Positions 6,103 through 10,843 of a stretch of 10,843 nt of DNA are shown piece after piece. A program made the position numbers and the translations under genes. The stretch's first letter is position 1, and the number at the start of each line of letters is the position of its first letter. Under the pieces are notes generated by a model. It saw only the letters and a program-made list of their open reading frames with translations. It made no database searches and had not been told where the DNA came from. Origin of the DNA: Candidatus Sabulitectum sp. (GTDB lineage Bacteria > Fermentibacterota > Fermentibacteria > Fermentibacterales > JCC-6). The DNA lies in the NCBI GenBank assembly GCA_029934845.1, contig JAOZLN010000053.1:1-10843 (forward strand), given 5' to 3'.

Positions 6103-8313
6103 ATGTCGTTCGTTATTATTGTGCTGGTCTCCATAATGGGATGGGGTCCATGGGAATCAACCGGCCCCGAAGGCGGAGACATCAACGCCCTTGTTCAGTC
6201 TCCTACCAATGCTTCCGAGTTATGGGCTCTTTCGGGTACCAACCCTACACAAGTGATACATTCCACTGATGCAGGTCTTAACTGGCAGGCTATTTCATCA
6301 TTCACCAGTGGCACTCCCTATGACATGATTATTACTGCCGATGGTAATCTTGTTGTTGTAGGAAGCAGCAGAAGCTGGTCATCCATAGATGGAGGGCAAT
6401 CATGGGTGTCAAATTATCACAGTAATACAAACTTTTATGATGCAGTAGCGCATCCCACTGCAGCGGGAGAGTTGTTCGCGGCAGGTTACAAGTACGATGG
6501 AACCTGGAAAATGTCATTTATGCATTCCACCGATAACGGGGCAACTTTCAGTGTTACCTACATGCCCGTCTCGGGTACCTACGGTTACGGCCGATGCATC
6601 GCCGTTTCAAAATCAGACCCTTCAGTGCTTCTTGTAGGAGGATATGCATATACAACCGATGTTACATATGATCCGCTTGTTTTTCTTTCAACCGATGGAG
6701 GTACATCCTTTACAGACGTTACTCCGGCAGCTGCATCTTCAGAGTACTATTTCTACGGGGTTGCAATTCACCCTTCCTCTCCGGACACCATGCTTGCAGG
6801 GTCGATCAACGGAGTCTACCGTTCCGTCAACGGTGGCAGCAGCTGGGCCAGGGTACGAAGCCAGACATACAACTACAGGATGGCATTCAGCCAGGCTGAT
6901 AATAACTTGTTGTTTGCAGGAGGATCCACTGTTGGTTACCGATCCAGTGACGGAGGGAACAACTGGACAAACATGACCTCCGGGCTTTCCGGTAGTGACA
7001 TCCAGTGGATAATACCCAGCTGGGACAACAGCTCTGATGTTTTTACCGGGAGCTCCGATGGATTCTTCCGATCCTCAGATTGTGGTGCTTCATGGATATC
7101 CAGCAACTCCGGGCTGACAGTGGGAAAAGTTCTGGCCATGGCAGAATCTCAGGGCTGGTTGTTTATGAACATGGAGGACATGGGTCTTTTTAAGGCTCAG
7201 ACCAATACAGATGGCATTGTGTGGGAAGAGGTGAGTACACCTCTGGCCTGTGGCGATTTCTGTGATATCTGTGCAGACGGCGCAGGAACTCTGCTGGCAC
7301 TTGAAGGCTCTGGTTGAGGAAACTCGGAGCTCTACAGGAGCACAGACGGAGGTTCCGTCTGGACGCAGGCAGACAGTTATTACGGAGATGGTTACGGGAT
7401 GGTTTATGCAGGAGGAGACACATTTTGGAGTTGCGGTTACAGGTATCTGTCACCTAACTACATGGCTGTGGTCTCAAAGTCGATTGATGGAGGGCAGAGC
7501 TGGTCAAGACACGAACTGTACAGTGGTTCTTCATACGGATATGTGAGGGCTGTTGCAGTAGATCCTTCTGACTCCGATAAGGTTTTTGCCATCGGCTATA
7601 AAAACAGCAGTTATGCTTTCTTCAAAACAGTTGATGGGGGATCCTCGTGGTCGGAAATAGTTCCCACTGGATACACTGGTACTCCTTACGACATGGAAGT
7701 TCACCCCACAGATCCCGACAGAATAGCCGTAGCTTCATCATCCGGTCTTTATGCTACCAGTGATGGTGGTCTTAACTGGGCAAAGGTCACCAGCAGTTTC
7801 AGTTATGCAAGTGATCTGTATCAATCTGCTGAATTGAACGCACTGATTGTTTCCACTACCACAGGAATTTGGTTATGGGAGAACTGGAGTGGATATCCTG
7901 TTCATTGGGGAGAGGACCCAGGCGTAGCCGCCATAAACTGTGTTGTTACTTGTGCGGAAGATCAAACTTTGTATGCAGGCACAGCCGGAGGTGCGGTATG
8001 GGCATCCAGTTTTGGTGTGGGTACAGAATATGAGACACATTCCTCCATACCTTCCGGAGAATTGATCGTTTGGCCTAATCCTGTTACGGGCGGTTCAGCT
8101 TCTTTGAAATTTACTATTGCGGCATCGAGCAACACATCAGTTGTGGTACATGATATTACGGGAAGAGCTGTGCAGATTCTTTCTTCAAGATTTCTCTCTG
8201 CAGGTACCCACGAGTTTCGGTTTGATGTTTCCGAGCTTTCATCGGGGATCTATTTCATGTGTGTTCAAAGCGGCAGTACTACCAGGTCTGCCAGATTCGT
8301 GATTTATCCATAG
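6103..8313 (+). pseudogene. Secreted Asp-box beta-propeller protein with T9SS sorting domain, interrupted by in-frame TGA
   Basis: One reading frame runs from ATG 6103 (GGAGGAG at 6094-6100) to TAG at 8311-8313, broken only by TGA at 7315-7317 (codon 405 of 736). Both sides continue the same protein. Repeated Asp-box motifs of the S-x-D-x-G-x-x-W type occur before the stop (STDAGLNW, SIDGGQSW, SVNGGSSW, SSDGGNNW, SSDCGASW) and after it (STDGGSVW, SIDGGQSW, TVDGGSSW, TSDGGLNW). These are typical of sialidase/BNR and sortilin-like propellers. The N-terminus has a short hydrophobic run (MSFVIIVLVSIMG) that may be a signal peptide, unusually without an early Lys or Arg. The last 85 or so residues are a T9SS type A sorting domain. 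Under standard decoding the first ORF yields 404 residues lacking that domain; the remainder (for example from ATG 7399) lacks a signal peptide. Options are a true nonsense mutation, a sequencing error, or readthrough. Propeller ligand and activity are unknown. Confidence 0.88.
8056..8313 (+). other. T9SS type A C-terminal sorting domain (part of the interrupted gene)
   Basis: Residues about 652-736 of the joined frame show the hallmarks of a Por secretion system sorting domain: VWPNPV near its start, a SLKFTI strand, VVVHDITGRAVQIL, a Gly-rich turn and Asp strand (SAGTHEFRFDVSEL), then SGIYFMCVQSG and a final RFVIYP. In Bacteroidetes and relatives this domain directs the cargo through the outer membrane and is then cleaved or exchanged for an anchor. 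It implies that the source organism has a T9SS elsewhere in its genome. It lies 252 codons downstream of the in-frame TGA, so it would be made only with readthrough or an intact allele. Confidence 0.85.
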
Positions 8314-8323
8314 GTACAGGAAT

Positions 8324-8349
8324 GCCCGCGGTCGGGGAAGATCGCGGGC
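8324..8349. terminator. Ten-base-pair GC-rich hairpin between convergent genes
   Basis: GCCCGCGGTC (8324-8333) pairs with GATCGCGGGC (8340-8349), nine Watson-Crick pairs plus one G-T, around a GGGGAA loop. It begins ten bases after the stop of the propeller gene and lies 27 bases beyond the stop of the facing V4R-like gene. Neither side has a clear U-tract. Position and stem strength suggest a shared bidirectional terminator, much like the hairpin near 4185. Confidence 0.6.
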
Positions 8350-8376
8350 GTATGGATTCAGAATCAAGAATTGATT

Positions 8377-8817
8377 TTAACGGGGTGTAGCCGCTTCGAA
8401 GCAGACCTCGGTGCCATCTTCTCTGTTTATCAGTTCCACTTTTGTCTGGATCCCTGTAAGTCGCTTGAATGTTTCTTCCACAAGCCCAAAACCAAAAAAG
8501 CAGATAGGCTGCTGTCCGCACGGTTTGCCTGAACCCTCGGTGAGGCTTGCAAAATAGCATCCTTTAAATTCAATCTGAGCCGCTCCGTCTTTGTCGCCCA
8601 CTATGGAAAAGTCTCCAAAACCACCCATGTCTGCTATGCCTTCCTTCATTATCTTGCCGGCTTCCATGATAGTTTTGCCCGTTGGCAGTTCCGGCCAGAT
8701 CTTGTAAGATGCACTTTTACCTGCCATCCTCATGAGAGCTGCTGATGAGCTGCCCATCATTTTTGAAACTGTGTTTTGAATCTCCCCAATTATTATATCT
8801 TTTGGACTGCTAGACAC
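8377..8817 (-). CDS. Small V4R-like domain protein, copy 1
   Basis: This 146-residue soluble protein starts at GTG 8817 with AGGAAGGT upstream. The C-terminal half fits the V4R (4-vinyl reductase-like) pattern: KGCYF (86-90), then CGQQPICFFGFGLVEETFKRLTG (split over 100-122), a beta strand TKVEL, and a final CFEA. Four Cys (87, 100, 106, 139) are kept in both copies; V4R-type domains often use conserved Cys/His for metal or small-molecule binding, but a ligand cannot be assigned here. The N-terminal half (residues 1-80) is helical then mixed, with KIWPELPTGKTI at 39-50. There is no signal peptide or membrane segment. It is a close paralog of the gene at 9406-9846 (131 of 146 residues identical), same strand, same length. 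The V4R assignment is by pattern and is moderate. Confidence 0.75.
   Translation of the reverse strand: MSSSPKDIIIGEIQNTVSKMMGSSSAALMRMAGKSASYKIWPELPTGKTIMEAGKIMKEGIADMGGFGDFSIVGDKDGAAQIEFKGCYFASLTEGSGKPCGQQPICFFGFGLVEETFKRLTGIQTKVELINREDGTEVCFEAATPR
8452..8718 (-). repeat. 267-bp block identical to 9481-9747 (copy A)
   Basis: Direct reading shows no difference between this block and 9481-9747 (offset 1029). It covers codons 34-122 of the V4R-like gene. The adjoining 72 coding bases towards the 3' end of the gene differ at 22 positions from the other copy, and the 87 bases covering codons 5-33 differ at six. Confidence 0.95.
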
Positions 8818-9017
8818 GTTACCACTACCTTCCTGCGAGTAAATCTTAGAAACAACACAAAAGAAAATACCACCAAATTAACAGGAATAAAAAATACCCC
8901 CCAAAACTCTTCATCACGGTTCAAAGGAAAGCATAGCTTGTTTTTTGCTGTAACGCAACATGAGCCTCTGAATAGCCGGTGCAGGAATTGGATACTTTCT
9001 GTTTATGCCCACTGACT

Positions 9018-9301
9018 GTGCGACTGGTTTACACTGAACAAGACAGGAGAGACGCAAGGAAGACTGCCAATTCAGGACTGAAGGAAAACGCTGAAGCACT
9101 TCTTAATACCATGTTCCCGGATCCTTGCAAACTTTCCCACCATTCGAGAAGCTTGTTAGAGATTTGTCTGGCGCAATTTCCAGCGGGATCAATATTCAGC
9201 ACAGGTTTGTATACCAGGTAATTGACAGGGAGCTTACAATTAAGATCCTTCGTATGTGGACTTATGACGGAAAAGCAAATTCGCAAAAGCATTCAACCTG
9301 A
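9018..9301 (+). pseudogene. Frameshifted YoeB/Txe-family (RelE superfamily) toxin remnant
   Basis: Two plus-strand frames join into one recognisable toxin. The first (GTG 9018 onward) reads VRLVYTEQDRRDARKTANSG, then LKENAEALLNTMFPDP, like the YoeB/Txe opening xxIVYTKQAQKDAKKxxxSGLKxKxEALL. The second (about 9126-9301) reads LQTFPPFEKLVRDLSG, then INIQHRFVYQV, then TIKILRMWTYDG and a TGA stop, like the family ending PPPYEKLxGDLSGxYSRRINIQHRLVYQV...VIRMWTHYE. The switch from one frame to the other lies between 9123 and 9136 and fits loss of one base. Further decay: the SRR motif reads SSG, and the terminal His-Tyr reads Tyr-Asp; the Glu and Arg equivalent to YoeB E46 and R65 are still present. 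These toxins are ribosome-dependent mRNA interferases normally preceded by an antitoxin gene, which is missing here. It is almost certainly inactive. Confidence 0.8.
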
Positions 9302-9368
9302 GATTTATATTTTGCTGTGGAATCCAGAGATGGGCAGAATAAGCTGCAACGAATCTTTTTATGAAAAG

Positions 9369-9393
9369 AACCGGTGACAGGGTGCCACCGGTT
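9369..9393 (-). terminator. Intrinsic-terminator-like hairpin after V4R-like copy 2
   Basis: AACCGGTG (9369-9376) pairs perfectly with CACCGGTT (9386-9393) around a nine-base loop. On the minus strand it follows the stop of the gene ending at 9406 by 12 bases and is followed by CTTTTCAT, a short U-rich run. It also marks the end of the paralogous region. Confidence 0.6.
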
Positions 9394-9405
9394 AATATTA
9401 ATTGA

Positions 9406-9846
9406 TTATCTGGGGGTAGCGGTTTCGAAACAGATCTTTTGACCATCGGCCCTGTCTACCAGTTCAACTTTGGTTGTAAGCCCTGTAAGTCGCTTGAATG
9501 TTTCTTCCACAAGCCCAAAACCAAAAAAGCAGATAGGCTGCTGTCCGCACGGTTTGCCTGAACCCTCGGTGAGGCTTGCAAAATAGCATCCTTTAAATTC
9601 AATCTGAGCCGCTCCGTCTTTGTCGCCCACTATGGAAAAGTCTCCAAAACCACCCATGTCTGCTATGCCTTCCTTCATTATCTTGCCGGCTTCCATGATA
9701 GTTTTGCCCGTTGGCAGTTCCGGCCAGATCTTGTAAGATGCACTTTTGCCTGCTGTCCTCATGAGAGCTGATGATGAACTGCCCATCATTTTTGAAACTG
9801 TGTTTTGAATCTCCCCAATTACTATATCTTTTGGGTCATTTGCCAT
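9406..9846 (-). CDS. Small V4R-like domain protein, copy 2
   Basis: This is a 146-residue paralog of the gene at 8377-8817, with the same Cys positions (87, 100, 106, 139) and identical residues 32-122. Differences are confined to the ends: residues 2-4, 9, 26 and 31, and nine between 123 and 142. The chosen start is ATG 9846, with GGGAG eight bases upstream, which gives the same length as copy 1. An in-frame ATG at 9888 would add 14 residues (beginning MNCASCTYRKG) but has no binding site and no counterpart in copy 1. The C-terminal half has the V4R-like pattern. The protein is probably cytoplasmic; ligand and role are unknown. It is divergent from the gene pair starting at 10022. Confidence 0.78.
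   Translation of the reverse strand: MANDPKDIVIGEIQNTVSKMMGSSSSALMRTAGKSASYKIWPELPTGKTIMEAGKIMKEGIADMGGFGDFSIVGDKDGAAQIEFKGCYFASLTEGSGKPCGQQPICFFGFGLVEETFKRLTGLTTKVELVDRADGQKICFETATPR
9481..9747 (-). repeat. 267-bp block identical to 8452-8718 (copy B)
   Basis: This is the partner of the block in V4R-like copy 1, in the same orientation and 1029 bases to the right. The identical segment ends abruptly inside both coding regions rather than at gene borders, which points to gene conversion rather than a whole-gene duplication of recent date. Confidence 0.95.
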
Positions 9847-9881
9847 TCTGCTCACTCCCTTTCTGTAAGTACATGACGCGC

Positions 9882-9890
9882 AATTCACAA
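9882..9890 (-). promoter_or_regulatory. TTGTGAATT element upstream of V4R-like copy 2
   Basis: On the minus strand TTGTGAATT lies 35 bases before the ATG at 9846. The same nine bases lie in the sense direction 21 bases before the ATG at 10022, so both divergent genes carry it in their leaders or promoters. Could be an operator half or chance. Confidence 0.2.
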
Positions 9891-9991
9891 GAAATCCTCA
9901 CCTGACGGGAAAACATACTAGAATTGTAGTGTATAGATAATGGATTTTCCCTCTACCCGCCAGACCTCATCTTTATGTATATCATCGGTTG

Positions 9992-10000
9992 TTGTGAATT
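9992..10000 (+). promoter_or_regulatory. TTGTGAATT element upstream of the 10022 gene
   Basis: This is the second copy of the nonamer, in inverted orientation relative to 9882-9890, with 101 bases between them. It sits just upstream of the AGGAG ribosome binding site (10013-10017). Confidence 0.2.
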
Positions 10001-10021
10001 CAGCTTACGTGCAGGAGAAAA

Positions 10022-10408
10022 ATGGATCTTACGAAAACTCACTGGAAAACGATATGGGAAGACAATGCAGACCTCGAGCGGAAGCTTTTTGACTCGATGG
10101 CAGTGGAGAAGCTGCTGGAAATGGTAAAAGCTGGAGATTACGGGAGTTACTACGGTATCTGGTCTGCTATTGCAGACAGAGCCACTCTCAGGCAGGCAGG
10201 CAGGATTCTTCTTGATGTTCTTTATGAAGATGACACTTATACACTCAGAGCCAATTGTGCCGAGGCCCTTATAAGGCTTATGAACGAGAAAGATATACGA
10301 GGAGTTGATCTTACCGCAGACCGGCCGGATCAAAATGAGTTCCTTGAAAAGATTGAAGAGAAGATGAAAGAACTGCTGGGAAGCAGGAAAGGCGGCTTGC
10401 ATGATTGA
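10022..10408 (+). CDS. Hypothetical helical protein, 128 residues, possibly HEAT-like
   Basis: This is a soluble acidic protein that I do not recognise. The start ATG has AGGAG four bases upstream. The sequence appears all-helical: amphipathic stretches near residues 15-37 (LERKLFDSMAVEKLLEMVK), a segment around 41-68 (SYYGIWSAIADRATLRQAGR), and TLRANCAEALIRLM at 74-87, which resembles one HEAT or PBS-lyase-type repeat. A charged helix (FLEKIEEKMKELLG) lies near the C-terminus. There is no signal peptide and no catalytic motif. Its last eight bases overlap the next gene, so the two are probably co-translated. The HEAT-like reading rests on a single repeat and is weak. Confidence 0.75.
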   Translation: MDLTKTHWKTIWEDNADLERKLFDSMAVEKLLEMVKAGDYGSYYGIWSAIADRATLRQAGRILLDVLYEDDTYTLRANCAEALIRLMNEKDIRGVDLTADRPDQNEFLEKIEEKMKELLGSRKGGLHD

Positions 10409-10843
10409 TTCCTTTGAGATGCAGAAACGATACTTCAGAGCTCAGCTGGAGCAGTTCAGATCAAAACCGGAGCTTAACAGAGCCAGGATCAAAGACTGTG
10501 AGTACTATCTTGAGATGTTGGATGAATCCGGCTCGTCTTCCAATTTCATGGAAAGAATAAAGCAGACTGGAAACATGGTTTCAACTGCAAAAGCCGACAT
10601 CATAGATAGGTATGAAAACCGGCTTTTCATTTTCGAGAGCCTGGGTGAAGAGAAAAAAGCCCACGAAGACAGACTGAGGCTTGAGATAGTAAGATCCGCT
10701 GAAACTCATCTGGAGCTAAGTCAGAGACTGGAGGAGTTTGAAACCGAAACAAAGCTTTCTTTTAATGAAAACAAGGCAATTACAGCACTGGGCTCTGTTA
10801 TCAGCGCTGTCTTTCAGCTTGCTACTGATGGAGTGGGTTCACA
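10401..10843 (+). CDS. Hypothetical coiled-coil protein, C-terminus outside window
   Basis: From ATG 10401 the frame is open for 147 codons to the window edge. It begins MIDSFEMQKRYFRAQLEQF and continues with long, charged, heptad-like helices: residues about 7-45, 55-75, and 79-125 (EEKKAHEDRLRLEI, ELSQRLEEFETETKL). A less polar stretch at the visible end (TALGSVISAVFQLATDG) might begin a new domain or a membrane-proximal helix. AAGG about eight bases upstream and the eight-base overlap with the preceding gene support the start. No family is recognised. Because the end is missing, a catalytic domain further on cannot be excluded. Confidence 0.78.
   Translation, partial: MIDSFEMQKRYFRAQLEQFRSKPELNRARIKDCEYYLEMLDESGSSSNFMERIKQTGNMVSTAKADIIDRYENRLFIFESLGEEKKAHEDRLRLEIVRSAETHLELSQRLEEFETETKLSFNENKAITALGSVISAVFQLATDGVGS

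Larger units (their letters stand above)
8818..9405. other. Spacer between the V4R-like paralogs, with a decayed toxin gene
   Basis: This 588-base stretch has no intact gene. Its right half contains a frameshifted toxin remnant on the plus strand (9018-9301) and the terminator-like hairpin of copy 2 (9369-9393). The left half, 8830-9017, is AT-rich. I looked in three plus-strand frames for a Phd/YefM-like antitoxin upstream of the toxin remnant and saw none. No clear promoter for copy 1 could be assigned. Confidence 0.6.

Noticed and set aside
7300..7360. Selenocysteine or reassigned-code reading of the TGA at 7315
   Set aside because: A beta-propeller repeat region has no expected selenocysteine, the only local hairpin (GCTC/GAGC) is four base pairs and not SECIS-like, and TGA serves as a true stop in neighbouring genes.
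8830..9017. Antitoxin gene upstream of the toxin remnant
   Set aside because: All three plus-strand frames were read; stops are frequent in two frames and none shows Phd/YefM-like features.
9123..9136. Programmed ribosomal frameshifting in the toxin
   Set aside because: No slippery heptamer or downstream structure is evident, and conserved residues elsewhere in the toxin are also lost, which points to simple decay.
8979..9221. 80-codon plus-strand ORF as a novel small gene
   Set aside because: Its middle is the first half of the YoeB/Txe-type toxin; the second half follows in another frame, so the ORF is a decay product rather than a gene.
8377..9846. Insertion sequence or composite transposon formed by the two repeats
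   Set aside because: The repeats are internal parts of coding genes in direct orientation; no transposase, terminal inverted repeats or target duplications are visible.
9953..10402. 149-codon minus-strand ORF opposite the 10022 gene
   Set aside because: The plus-strand gene has a good AGGAG site and couples to the next gene; the minus-strand translation looks like random antisense sequence.

Overview
The window looks like a chromosomal segment from a Gram-negative-type bacterium, plausibly of the FCB superphylum (Bacteroidetes/Fibrobacteres-related or an uncultured sister phylum). The main pointer is a secreted Asp-box propeller protein that ends in a typical type IX secretion (T9SS) C-terminal sorting domain. 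Base composition looks moderate, starts include ATG, GTG and TTG, and TGA works as a normal stop in several genes, so the genetic code is standard. The species cannot be named from sequence reading alone.

Layout. (1) 1-1615, minus strand: the N-terminal 538 codons of a PAS-GAF-PAS-PAS sensor protein that runs off the left edge. (2) 1616-1998: divergent intergenic region with a candidate promoter on each strand. (3) 1999-4168, plus strand: a two-gene overlapping unit of a membrane-anchored GT2 glycosyltransferase and a multi-pass GT-C-like membrane protein, probably a lipid-linked sugar donor synthase/user pair. (4) 4173-4197: strong hairpin between convergent genes. (5) 4224-5930 (or 6008), minus strand: a sodium-dependent SLC6/SNF-family transporter. 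(6) 6103-8313, plus strand: an Asp-box beta-propeller protein with a T9SS tail, cut by one in-frame TGA at 7315-7317. (7) 8324-8349: a second strong hairpin between convergent genes. (8) 8377-9846, minus strand: two 146-residue paralogous V4R-like proteins that share a 267-bp block identical base for base. Between them lies the frameshifted remnant of a YoeB/Txe-type toxin gene, read on the plus strand. (9) 10022-10843, plus strand: a two-gene overlapping unit of unknown function, a 128-residue helical protein and a coiled-coil protein that runs off the right edge.

How the genes work together. The clearest functional unit is the GT2/GT-C pair. The sensor, the transporter and the secreted propeller protein are neighbours without an obvious shared pathway. 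The most noteworthy observations are the gene-conversion-like mosaic between the V4R paralogs, the hidden dead toxin between them, and the single stop codon that separates the propeller protein from its secretion/anchoring domain. I did not find a convincing new defence or mobile system.
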